The notes below the pieces were generated by a model that saw only the letters and a program-made list of their open reading frames with translations, was not told the origin of the DNA and did no database searches. 64,000 nucleotides of DNA from Euleptes europaea. Lineage: Eukaryota; Chordata; Lepidosauria; Squamata; Sphaerodactylidae. The first letter of the stretch is position 1, and each line of letters opens with the position of its first letter. The stretch covers positions 8,625,821-8,689,820 of the forward strand of contig NC_079312.1 of assembly GCF_029931775.1 (NCBI RefSeq), given 5' to 3'. Below, in pieces: positions 54,712 through 64,000 of the stretch. The position numbers were made by a program, and so were the translations under genes.

Positions 54712-55359
54712 GGGGAGAAAGAAAACGACAGAGAAAAAGAAAAGGACAGAGTGTGACAGACCAAGAAAGAGACAGAAAGAAAGGGAGAGAAAGGAGTGAC
54801 AGAAAAAGGAAGAAAAGAGAGAAAAGCCTCCCACACACACACACACACACACCTGGCGGCGCGCACAACCCCGCGCAACTGGGCTTCAACTTTCCCGCCT
54901 CCCCACCCCGCCACACCTCCAGAGTGCCTAATTGGCTCCTGGGAGCGGCTGGCTTCTTCTTCTCCCCCTCCTCTCCGCCTGTCAGCTGTTGTGTGGCAAG
55001 AGGGAGGGGGGAAGAAGAGAAGAAACATTCGCATGGGAGGCGATTAAGCGACTCTGGGGGTGGGGTAGGGAGGCGGGAAGGTTGAAACCCGGTTGTGCAC
55101 GCCGCCGCAGCATGCAGGAACAGCTGAGGCAGTGGAAGGGTTTTTTTAAGTGTGCCGCAACGTTCCTGCACACCGTGGCTGTAGGGGCAGCCTTGGGGGA
55201 AGCGTCTTTCTCCCTCCCCCCACCACTCAGAAGGAACCTGGGACCTTCTGCAAGCGGGTGCGTGCCTGTGTGTGTGCTTGCAGGGGAGGGGAGGGGAGGG
55301 AGCCGGGAAGGAACATGGAATCCTTCCCGGTTCCCCCCTCCCCTGCGCGCACACACACA

Positions 55360-55612
55360 CACACAGGCACGCACCCACTTGCAAAAGGTCCCAGGTTCCT
55401 TCCCGGTCCCCCCTCCCCACAAACACAAAGGCACGTACCGGCTTACAAAAGGTCCCAGGTTCGTTCCTGGTTCACGCCCCTCCCCTGCACACACACAAAG
55501 GCACCCACCCTCTTGCAGAAGGTCCCAGGTTCCTTCCCGCCCCCTCCCCCGCACACACATAAAGGCACCCATCCATTTGCAGAAGGTCCCAGGTTCCTTC
55601 CTGCATGAACCC
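55360..55612 (+). repeat. minisatellite of about four 65-bp units
   Basis: Units share 'gcaaaaggtcccaggttcct' (or gcagaagg) followed by a C-rich and (CA)n spacer. An inverted unit stands at 55230-55265. Confidence 0.8.
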
Positions 55613-56062
55613 GGCCATGCACACAGGGGCCCACTAAGCTGGCAGCGCAGCCAGCATGCAGGCTGACGAGGTCCCGGAGGCCCGAGTCTCAACCCCACCT
55701 CAGCATTAGGCCCCAGCGTGGGGGTGCGCCCAGGGGTGGGGTTGAGCAGGGGGAGGGCTGAACAGGGGCCCCGAGCCGGCAGTGCGGCCAGAGTGCAGGC
55801 TGGCGAGGCCCCGGCGGCACGAAAGCTCGCGGCACGAGGGTGTGGCCAGGGGATTACCACAAAGGCAAGCTGGGAGGGGGAAGGTTTGGGGCCGGCATGC
55901 GCTCCTGCCTCCCAGCAAAACCCGAAGTGCCAAGAGGAGGCTCTGGCTAGCAACAGCTAGCTCAGTGGAGCTCCCGGCCTTGGCAGGCGGGCCGGGGGCC
56001 AGATAAAATGAGCTCGCGGGCCGTATCCGGCCCACGGGCCGGAGATTCCCCACCCCTGCAAT

Positions 56063-56198
56063 AAAGGAAGCCACAGCCTTCAATTTGCAAGATCTGAGCA
56101 AGGCTGTCAAAGATAGGACGTTTTGGAGGACTTTCATTCATAGGGTCGCCATGAGTCGGAAACGACTTGACGGCACTTAACACACACACACACACACA
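56063..56198 (+). mobile_element. BovB 3'-end fragment
   Basis: 'ggaagccacagccttcaatt' to 'gacttgacggcacttaacac' and a (CA)n tail. Confidence 0.8.
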
Positions 56199-56840
56199 CA
56201 AAACCGTTTTGTTAACATAACTCTTACAGGGAAAATTCTAGTGTGCCCCATTCTGTCTAACTGGACCCACACATACCTGTAAAGGGAAATGATTAATCCC
56301 CTCAGTTTAACTCTGGCTTCCCTCTTCCTAGCCAGCCCTACTGACTGAGGGGTGTGGTAGTTGCAGTTAGTAAGGTACCTAACTGCCCATGCTCAGTGAG
56401 TTCCCTGGGTCCGAAAGCCCACAATATTGGCAGGGATTACCTTTAGTTTATCTGTTATTTAATAACAAACTAGCCAATAGGTTTCTTTTAATTAACTAAC
56501 CATTAGATGGTTTCATGGGGGGGGGGCAGCTGTTTTAGTACACTGAAGTCTAATATATTGTTTTAAAATACAGTTCTCAATCAGAGCTCAAACTACACAC
56601 ATATATAATTTATTATTCTTATGGTCCAATATTAGGGTCCAACTTGCAAGGCATGCACAAGGGTGACAGGTCATTACATTGCATGGGCTAGGAGAAGAGG
56701 GTTGGCCTGTGCAGGCTGCTCACACAGCTGCCACGCGAATTATGTAGCATGCTGGGTACAGGGCTGCTATTCAGAAATAAAATCCTAAAGAGCAGTAGAT
56801 TTTAAAAAGAGGAGCATTGAAAGGGTGTTTCTGCGCTGAG
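56199..56840. other. no gene recognised
   Basis: Mixed AT-rich DNA with a G-run at 56516. No homology to the other loci was seen until the promoter region begins. Confidence 0.45.
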
Positions 56841-56849
56841 ATCCCTTGA

Positions 56850-57870
56850 AAGGCTGAAATGCTCTCCTCTAAGGGTTAAATTGAGAGAGCCAGGCGCGGT
56901 CCTAGAGAGGCAAATGGGGAGAGGGTTTTTCCCCCCCTGCCCTGTCCTGGCTGCAGACGCCTCTGATTCCCCCGGGCTTCTGCTTGAATGGCTGGGTGGG
57001 AACCTGGTGAGCAAAAGGGGTCTGGGGAGGAGGAGGGGAAAAAGGGGTTGGGGGCTGCAATGCAAGACCCCAGGCGGAGAGAAAGGAGGAAAGGAGGAGC
57101 AGGGGTGGGGGTGGAAAAGAGCTCCCCCACACACACCTTCTCCCCGCCCCAGGGAGGAGCCTGGTGGCCCCTTTGTGCAGCGCCGCGTCCGAATCCAGCT
57201 GCGCCTTTGGAGGCTGGACGGGGCTGCAGGCTGCCTAGAGGCAGGTCGATGAAGGAGAGGCGGAGAAACGAGGGAGGGAAGCGGTGGGCGGTGGACGGGG
57301 AGATATGGAGTGTGTGTATGGGGGGGGGGAGAATTGGACAGATCTGGGGGTGCTGAAAGGACTGAAGGGGATGAGAAGAAGAGGGGTGTTGGGTGGGAGA
57401 GACGGACTGTGTCTCTTCTTGACCCTTGGTTGAGTCACACAAACAGAACCTAAGGCGCAGTAAACTCCCAAATGCTCCATGATGGTGGACATGTAAAAAA
57501 GCAAAGAAATTTTGGATACAAATACACCAAGAAACACAAAAAATTCTAAAAATTGAATTCCCCCTGCACCCGAAAACCCTGTTGCTGGGATTAGAACCAG
57601 AAGACCTGGGGGGGGGGGGGATTAAGAGACCTATTTAGTTATATGGCAACGGCGGCAAGGGTTGTCTTCCCAACGATGTGGAAGCAAGAGGACATTCCAG
57701 AAATAGAGAAATGGCAACAAAACATGTCAGAATATGCAGTGGTGGTTGTCTTTGGGGAAATGGAAGCAGGCGTGTCAGGCCTTTTCCATGCAGGTGATAC
57801 GCTCCAGGTGTGATGCCTCTGGGAAACAGGATTTTTTCCTGCTTCCCCACACCGTTATGGAGCATTTGGG
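56850..57870 (+). promoter_or_regulatory. promoter and first-exon region of locus 3 (P4), interrupted by L1
   Basis: It is colinear with P1 and P2 ('tgaaatgctctcctctaagg', 'gtcctagagaggcaaatggg', 'tggaggctggacggggctgc'). At the donor the sequence is 'cccttggTTgagtcac': the G of GT is T, leaving only a weaker GTTGAG one base upstream (57429). An L1 piece (57478-57742) then splits the block. Confidence 0.68.
57478..57742 (+). mobile_element. L1 ORF2 C-terminal fragment
   Basis: Translation resembles 'QRNFGYKYTKKHKKF' and 'RPI.LYGNGGKGCLPNDVEA', the L1 ORF2 C-terminus. Both ends are truncated and no poly(A) is seen. Confidence 0.62.
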
Positions 57871-58099
57871 AGTTTACTTCATCTTTAATCTCTGCTAGAT
57901 CTGTTTTCTGAGAAAAGGAACACTAAGAGAGGATAAAGTGATTGCTGAGAAACTAAATGCATTCTCTCATTTCTCTTCACTGTTAAAGATATAGGGCAGA
58001 TACCTTTTCCTGAACAGATGTTTTGGGGAGGGGAGAAGGAGGAACTGGGGCAAATAGTGGTAACAAGGCAGGAAGTTCTAGAACGTCTAGACAGACTGC

Positions 58100-58160
58100 A
58101 AACTAAGAAGAAGAAGAGTTGGTTTTTATATGCCGACTTTCTCCACCACTTCAGGGAGAC
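58100..58160 (-). mobile_element. SINE 3' scrap before the alpha-3 ATG exon
   Basis: 'gaagaagaagagttggtttt' then 'tatatgccgactttctccac' is the SINE tail in reverse. It replaces the BovB scrap found at this place in alpha-1 and alpha-2. Confidence 0.7.
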
Positions 58161-58198
58161 TCCTGGTTTCCCACCCTCATTCTTTCTCTTCGTCCAAG

Positions 58199-58290
58199 GC
58201 AGCAGAGAAAAGACACCCTTGATGCTGCCTCCTCCTCCTCCTTCTCTTGTGCGTGATGAAAGGAAAAGAAGCACCATGCAGCAAGCTCAG
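58199..58290 (+). CDS. alpha-3 ATG exon
   Basis: The coding part is 58276-58290, or from 58222 with the Pro-rich extension. Donor GTAAGG. Confidence 0.68.
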
Positions 58291-61200
58291 GTAAGGGTGG
58301 GGGATCACTGGGGACACGTGCATTGGAGGGCAGGGATGCCTCCTTCTTAGTTGCAAGACTCAGAGGATCAGGATTGTGGCCCTGTGTTCTGGCACTACAC
58401 GATGTCAAGTCTGCCTACTGGGGAGGCAGGAAAGTGGTCGTCGTCCCCATCTAGGATGTTGTGTGTGGAGAAGCCCAGGCAGAAGAAGAGTTGGTTTTTA
58501 TATGCCGACTTTTTCTACCACTGAAGGGAGACTCAAACTGGCTTACAATCACCTTCCCCTTCCCCTCCCCACAACAGGCACCCTGTGAGGTAGCTGAGGC
58601 TGAGAGAGCTGTAACAGAGCTGTAACTTGCCCAAGGTCACCCAACTGGCTTTGTGTGTAGGAGTGAGGAAACAAATCCAGTTCACCAGATTAGCCTCCGC
58701 TGCTCATGTGGAGAAGTGGTGAATCAAACCCAGTTCTCCAGATCAGACTCCACCACTCCAAACTACCATTCTTAACCACTACAACATGCAGAGCCTATGG
58801 AACAGAACTGGCCCATGAATATGGACATCTCTGGTTTCTTACCCGCAAGGCTGCTAGCCCCCCTGCCCATGAAGATAGCTCCTCTGGCTCCAAGAGGCCC
58901 GTATGGAGGGCTGGGAGTAGGGGGCCAACTGTTCCCCCAGGACTGTTCCCCCCCTTCTCTTTTTGCTAGGGTTGCCAGCCTCCATGTGGTACCTGGAGAT
59001 CTACAGCTATTACGGTTGATCTCCAGTCGACCAAGATCAGTTCCCCTGGATAAAATGGCTGCTTTGGCGGGTGTACTCTATGGCATTGCACTTTGGAGGG
59101 TGGACTCTGGCATTATACCATCCTGAGCTCCCTCTCCTCCCAAACCTCACCCTCCCCAGGCTCCACCCCAAAAATCTCCAGGTATTTCCCAAGTGGGAGT
59201 TGGCCACCTTACTGGGCCTTGCTGCTGTTCCAGTATTAATTTACTGTCTCCGGTTTCTTGGCTTTTTCACCCATGGACCAGTTTCCCAGTGATGTAAAGA
59301 AATGCTTCCTTCTTCTTCCTCCAGGATGGGGTGTCCTTTAAAGAGGTGGCTGTGTATTTCACGAAGAGGGAGTGGACCCTGCTGCACCCAGCCCAAAGAT
59401 CTCTCTACAAGGAAGTCATGCTGGAGAATTTTGGGAACGTGGCCTCTCTGGGTGAGAATCCTTTTCTCCTGGGCTGTCTCCTTGCTGGGAGGTAGTCTCT
59501 TGAGAGGAAGGATGTGTTCAGGCAGTCCTGCCCTAGGCCTAATGGCTGATCTCTGCCACCCTCCATGCCCCTTCATCCGATGTGGGAGGGATTCTGGGCT
59601 CTCCTTGCAGAGAAGAGGCCCCTGCCTGGTAGTCCTGTGTCTGGACCATCTGAGAGGGCATCAGAAGAAGTGCCAAGGGATGCCTGGTCTGGAGATGGTG
59701 GGTAAGTTTATGTATGGGCTTCCCTCCCATCTGGGCCTTGCCTTTCCTGGGCTGAGAGGTGGTTGTGAACTCTGCAGGCTCCTCTGCCACATTACTCAGT
59801 TTCCAGCTGGCATTTCAAGATCAGCTGGGCATAGAGTAGGCACAGAACTGCCAGTGCCAGATGGGTGAATGTTGATCCCGTAATGTACACCTTAGTTATC
59901 TGGGCAGTCAGCACCCTTATTACTACAAATTACTTAAAATACTACAAATTAATGACTGGCTGCGTAGGTGGTGTCGTCAAGAAAGGTTTGGATTTCTGGA
60001 CCATGGCTTACGCTTTCGAGAAGAAACTCTTCTGTCGGGGGATGGTTTACACCTCACGAGGGTAGGAAAAAGTGTGTTTGGTGAGAGCCTTGCAAACCTG
60101 ATCAGGAGGGCTTTGAACTAAATCTTATGGGGGAGCGAGACAACAACTTAAAGCCTTGTATGCTGACAATACCTGGAGACGAGAACAATAAACATTTGCA
60201 GGGTGGCATGTATGCAAGGAAACATAAACTCACAGGTAAGTACAGAAACAAAAACCACGGGGCACATAAACCACGGATTCCGATTGTCTGTACACAGAGT
60301 ATGGGAAACAAGCAGGAAGAATCATCGAATCATAGAGTTGGAAGGGACCACCATGGCCATCAAGTCCAACCCCCTGCACAATGCAGGAATTACACAACTA
60401 CCTCCCCACCCCACACCCCTAGTGAACAGAAGATGGCCAAAATGCCCTCTCTCTCATCATCTGCCTAAGGTCACAGAATCAGCATTGCTGACAGATGGCC
60501 ATCTAACCTCTTCTTAAAAACCTCCAGGGAAGGAGAGCTTACCACCTCCCGAGGAAGTCTGTTCCACTGAGGAACCGGTCTAACTGTTAGAAAATTTGGG
60601 ACTGCACCCCCCGAAAAGCGCCCCCTGCTCAGATTCATGTACTTCTTCACACATCTTTGACATACAGTGCTACTCCTCCCCCATTCCTTATCTGTCTATC
60701 CCTTTTAAACAAGTTGTACCTTTCAATTTTAATATTCCAGTCATGAGTGACATCCCACCAAGTTTCAGAAATGCCTTTTAGGTCAAAATCCCATTCCTGT
60801 ATTAGGGCTTTGAGTTCTTGAAGGGCTGTCATAAGGAGGGTGCCAAGTTGTTCTCTCTTGCTCAAGAAGGTCGGACCTAGGGTTGTTGAAAAAAAAATTC
60901 GGTATAGTTCGGATTCTGGATTCGGGATATGCCGAAGTCCGAACTCCCCCGCATCGGGTCCGTGCAATTCGGCATGAATTCAAAGTTCGGGGAAAAAATT
61001 CGGCCAAATAAAGCCATTAAAAACACAACTGCGCCTTTCCATGGCTCCGGGGGGGGGCATTTTTGGGGGTAGAGGTCCCAAACTTTCAGCGGAGCTTCAA
61101 AGGACCCTTCTTGCAAGACCCCCCAAGTTTTGTAAAGATTGGGTCAGGGGGGGCTGAGATATGGGCCCCGAAAGAGGTCCCCCCACCCTTAATGTGCATC

Positions 61201-63184
61201 TCTGAGCAGAGCTTGCCGCCCACGCACAAAGCTCCCAGCCCCGACAAACAGCTGAGCTGCGAGGAGCAAGGGCAAGGCAGGTGCGAGGAAGTTTGCAAAG
61301 CAACACAACTGCAAAGCAACACAACCATGCAAAGCAACACGTTTGCAACCATGCAAAGCAACACCTGACACCTGGGAGCTTGCAAACCATGGAAAGGGAC
61401 AGAGGCAGCTAGCTATGCATAATGAGCAGGAGGGGGTGGAATTTCCCCTTTTGCATCGGACTCGAGTCGGGACCAGGCAAATGCATTCTTTAAGTCATCA
61501 TTTGAAAACCAGTTTTGAGCAAGCATCAAAATAGACCTAACCGATCTTATGAATGAGGGAAAACCTGAGGACACACAACTGAAGCCCCCGCTCAAACCAG
61601 GGAGAGAGAGACTTGAGGGGGCACACACACCCCAGGGAGAATGGGCGAAAGCCCCCTTTGGCTCCCCCCCACCCACAGAAACTGCTCCCTCCCCCACACA
61701 CACAGACTTTGCTTCCCCCCATACACACACACAGGAGAAAAATTATAGATTAAAGCCCCCAAAGGGGTCTTACTGTGGCTGTCTTCTGTTCCATCAGGAG
61801 GGGCTGGGAGGACTGGGTAATCCAATACGATTCTATTTAAGCACGGGAGGTTTTGCCTTGGATTTGCTGCTCTGGAGATCCATACAGGATCGGGTGATCC
61901 ATTCATCCCAATAGGGAAAAGGGGAAAGCCCATATCTCGGGACCCCCTGACCCAATGTTTACAAAACTTGGGGGGTCTCTTAAGAAGGCTCGTCTGAAGC
62001 TATGCTGAATGTTTGGGGGATGCACCCCCAAAAATGCGCCTCCTGCAGCCATGGAAAGAGAAAAGGGGGGAGCCCATATTTCTGCCCCCACTGAACCCAT
62101 CTTTACAAAACATGGGGGGTCTCTTAAGAAGGCTTGTCTGAAGCTATGCTGAAAGTTTGGGACTGCACCCCCAAAAAAGCGCCCCCTGCAGCCATGAAAA
62201 TGGAAAAGGGGGGAGGGAAAAGGGGTGGAGCCCATATCTCGGGACCCTCTGACCCAATGTTTACAAAACTTGGGGGGTCTCTTAAGAAGGCTCGTCTGAA
62301 GCTCTGCTGAAAGTTTGGGGTCTCTACCCCAAAAGTGTGCCCCCTACAGCCACAGAAAGGAGCGAATATGCACACGCAACCCCCCACGAGGATTTCTCTC
62401 TCTCTCTCCCCAGCCGGGCCGCGCAGCAGCTGATTCCTCCAGTACTCAATCCTGACTGATTGGCCAGAAGAAGACCCAGCTTGGCCACCGATTGGCCGGG
62501 GGAGAATGCTGCTTACTGACGGTTATGCTGCTGCGCCCCGAATTTGCCGAATTTATTCGTGAATTCCCAAACTCGCTGAATTCGGCTCCCCCGTTTTCCC
62601 GGGAAATTCGGCTGGTTTTCGGTTCGGGCCAAACCGAATCAACAGCCCTAGTTGGACCAGAACCAACGGGTTGAAATTAAATCAAAAGAGTTTCCGTCTA
62701 GACATTAGGAAGAATTTTCTAACAGTTAGAGCGGTTCCTCAGTGGAACAGGCTTCCTCGGGAGGTGGTAAGCTTTCCTTCCTTGGAGGTTTTTAAGAAGA
62801 GGTTAGATGGCCATCTGTCAGCAATGCTGATTCTGTGACCGTAGGCAGATGATGAGAGGGAGGGCATCTTGGCCATCTTCTGGTCACTGGGGTGTGTGTG
62901 GGGGAAGTAGTTGTGAATTTCCTGCATTGTGCAGGGGGTTGGACTTGATGGCCCTGGTGGTCCCTTCCAACTCTATGATTCTATGATTAGTTGTCCGTTG
63001 TATGTTTTGGAACGACAGTCAACCTCACTGGGAACTGTTGAATATATATGCTTACGGAGGAATTATAATTTTGTATTTTTGTTTTGATAAAAAGGACCTG
63101 AGATGGCTAAACCTGACCTCATATCCTGGCTGGAAGAGGAGGAAGAGCCGTTTCTCCTGAGCTCTGAAGAAGAGGAGTTGGCAG
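58199..63184 (+). CDS. KRAB cassette alpha-3 (gene continues beyond window)
   Basis: Exons are 58199-58290 (ATG 58276, MQQAQ), 59325-59451 (KRAB-A) and 63095-63184 (KRAB-B), donors GTAAGG, GTGAGA and GTAGTT. An upstream ATG at 58222 is in frame and would add [18 protein letters not shown]. The first acceptor is ccaag rather than cccag. The second intron is swollen to 3.6 kb by CR1 pieces and the 1.77-kb hAT-like element. KRAB-B lacks one acidic residue. A partner finger exon, if any, lies to the right, beyond an L1 insertion starting at about 63300. Confidence 0.75.
58484..58795 (-). mobile_element. tRNA-derived SINE, near full length
   Basis: Same family and orientation as 10455-10770, in the intron after the alpha-3 ATG exon. 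Confidence 0.75.
58969..59210 (+). mobile_element. MITE, alpha-3 copy
   Basis: Same site as in alpha-1 and alpha-2, with a small internal duplication ('actctatggcattgcac' / 'actctggcattatacc'). Confidence 0.73.
59325..59451 (+). CDS. alpha-3 KRAB-A exon
   Basis: The exon encodes [37 protein letters not shown] and NVASL. All key positions are intact. Confidence 0.93.
59930..60320 (+). mobile_element. CR1 ORF1 end and ORF2 start
   Basis: Translation across frames gives '[20 protein letters not shown]' and the esterase C-terminal 'DGLHLT..GK' motif, then a stop and a short spacer. Confidence 0.65.
60321..60598 (-). mobile_element. CR1 3' end
   Basis: It starts 'tcatcgaatcatagagttgg' and runs to 'ccggtctaactgttagaaaa', the reverse of 62690-62998. 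Confidence 0.78.
60645..60869 (-). mobile_element. CR1 ORF2 endonuclease fragment
   Basis: The minus strand gives '[20 protein letters not shown]' then '[20 protein letters not shown]', the APE domain of CR1. Confidence 0.78.
60878..62650 (-). mobile_element. non-autonomous hAT-like element, copy 2 (1773 bp)
   Basis: This is the reverse orientation of copy 1. It is flanked by GTCGGACC (60870-60877) and GTTGGACC (62651-62658), an 8-bp duplication with one mismatch. Ends carry ATTCGG/CCGAAT motifs. It holds three direct units of the roughly 140-bp repeat (about 61925-62345) against two in copy 1, plus one inverted unit (about 61030-61180). Confidence 0.76.
62659..62998 (+). mobile_element. CR1 3' end with terminal ATTCTATG repeats
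   Basis: 'attaggaagaattttctaac', 'agatggccatctgtcagcaa', 'ccaactctatgattctatga' give a complete CR1 terminus. Confidence 0.82.
63095..63184 (+). CDS. alpha-3 KRAB-B exon
   Basis: The exon encodes [20 protein letters not shown] then [10 protein letters not shown], one codon shorter than its paralogs. Phase 1 at both ends, donor GTAGTT. Confidence 0.86.
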
Positions 63185-63299
63185 GTAGTTGTTCAGAACT
63201 GTTGTGGGACTGCTTGTTGTCTGCCCTGACTTCCAAGAGTGGGCGGATTTCCGTGGCCTTGTTTAGTCTCACAGTCGCTTTTCCTCAGAAGAGGTTGGA

Positions 63300-64000
63300 T
63301 GAGATGAGATGGCGGAGCTGTGAGACGGCAGCTGCTGCACCTCTCTGGTAATTTGGGCTTCTTTTGCCTTTTGTTTTATTTTAATTCCTTAATTCTTGCA
63401 AACTAGTATCTGTGTTCTCACTTAGAGATATAAAGAGTGAGACGAGGTCAGTTGGAATTATTAGCTTCAGGCAGGGTGCCCAGAATTGGAGTTGATAAGA
63501 AAAAGCAAAGAAAGTCCCAGGAAGCTAAGATAGAGGATAGTGAAAGCAATTACATAAAGCCAAGTCAAGCAAAAACAACAACAACAAACAAAAAAGCCTG
63601 CTATCGTTATTTGAAGAAAGAATAATGGGAAAACTCAGGGGAAAAGGCATGAAAAGACCTAACTTTAATTCCCCTCCATCCCCTTGTCTTTAAAGCCTCC
63701 AAACAGCTGCACATAGATGAGATGTTCTGCAATAACTTAGTGAGTGAGCCGGCCTCCGCGTCCACTAACAAGTTTGAGGTTCTGGGACAGACAGAGGAGC
63801 ATGATTTATCTTTGCCCCAGCCGCTATCAATGCCACAAGCTCAAGAAGCTTTGGCTGCAGGAGAGAAAGAGGAACTGGATCGCGAACAGATGTCCCCTTT
63901 AAGGATCAACAGCCAACAGTCAGTGTTACTGGACAATGCAGGCAGTGTTTCTAGAGCAGAAATGCTCAGATTAGTGGGGGACCAAGGCCTTCTTATGGCT
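63300..64000 (+). mobile_element. L1 element, 5' end and start of ORF1
   Basis: Homology with the alpha-2 intron stops at about 63300, where 'gatgagatggcggagctgtg' begins a GC-rich L1-like 5' UTR. A frame open from about 63694 to the window end ('ASKQLHIDEMFCNNL', 'SRAEMLRLVGDQGLLMA') resembles an L1 ORF1 N-terminus. The ATG at 63625 leads into a stop one frame off, so ORF1 is either started later or frameshifted. It is a 5'-complete insertion, hence relatively recent. Confidence 0.6.

Overview
Organism and setting. The window is nuclear DNA of a sauropsid vertebrate, most likely a lizard. It carries a tandem cluster of KRAB-C2H2 zinc-finger genes embedded in typical squamate repeats: BovB/RTE, CR1, L1 and L2 LINEs, Penelope-like elements (PLEs), tRNA- and 5S-rRNA-derived SINEs, hAT transposons and a roughly 215-bp MITE. 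The species cannot be fixed from the sequence. All host genes lie on the + strand. Layout. (1) 2-1948: terminal zinc-finger exon of a gene entering from the left (ZNF-A), followed by PLE and hAT debris to about 5.9 kb. (2) Locus 1, 6.6-22.2 kb: a CpG-rich promoter/first-exon region (tandemly duplicated), then a complete KRAB cassette 'alpha-1' (ATG exon, KRAB-A, KRAB-B) with no zinc-finger exon of its own, then a second KRAB cassette 'beta-1', then the zinc-finger exon of ZNF-B. (3) 22.2-29.2 kb: three 3'-UTR-like blocks with polyadenylation signals, and repeats. (4) Locus 2, 29.7-47.0 kb: the same plan again, with promoter region, alpha-2 cassette, a second promoter region, beta-2 cassette and the zinc-finger exon of ZNF-C. 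(5) 47-56 kb: decayed fingers, a large PLE with a nested BovB, another 3'-UTR-like block and a long non-autonomous hAT-like element. (6) Locus 3, 56.85 kb to the end: promoter region and alpha-3 cassette; just after its KRAB-B exon lies the 5' end of an L1 element that runs out of the window. How the parts work together. Each locus appears built as promoter - KRAB cassette alpha - promoter - KRAB cassette beta - zinc-finger exon. All KRAB-B exons end in phase 1 and both visible terminal exons accept phase 1, so either cassette could be spliced in frame to the same finger array. In locus 1 the stretch holding the beta promoter is missing and the usual beta start codon is ACG, so ZNF-B may rely on alpha-1 or on an upstream in-frame ATG. 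The proteins should be nuclear DNA-binding repressors that recruit TRIM28 (KAP1) through KRAB, the usual role of this family in silencing transposons. That functional reading is family knowledge, not something the window proves. Other points of note are hammerhead-ribozyme-like cores in PLE terminal repeats and two 1.7-kb TAGGGCTG-ended elements with 8-bp target duplications, subterminal ATTCGG motifs and internal repeat arrays.
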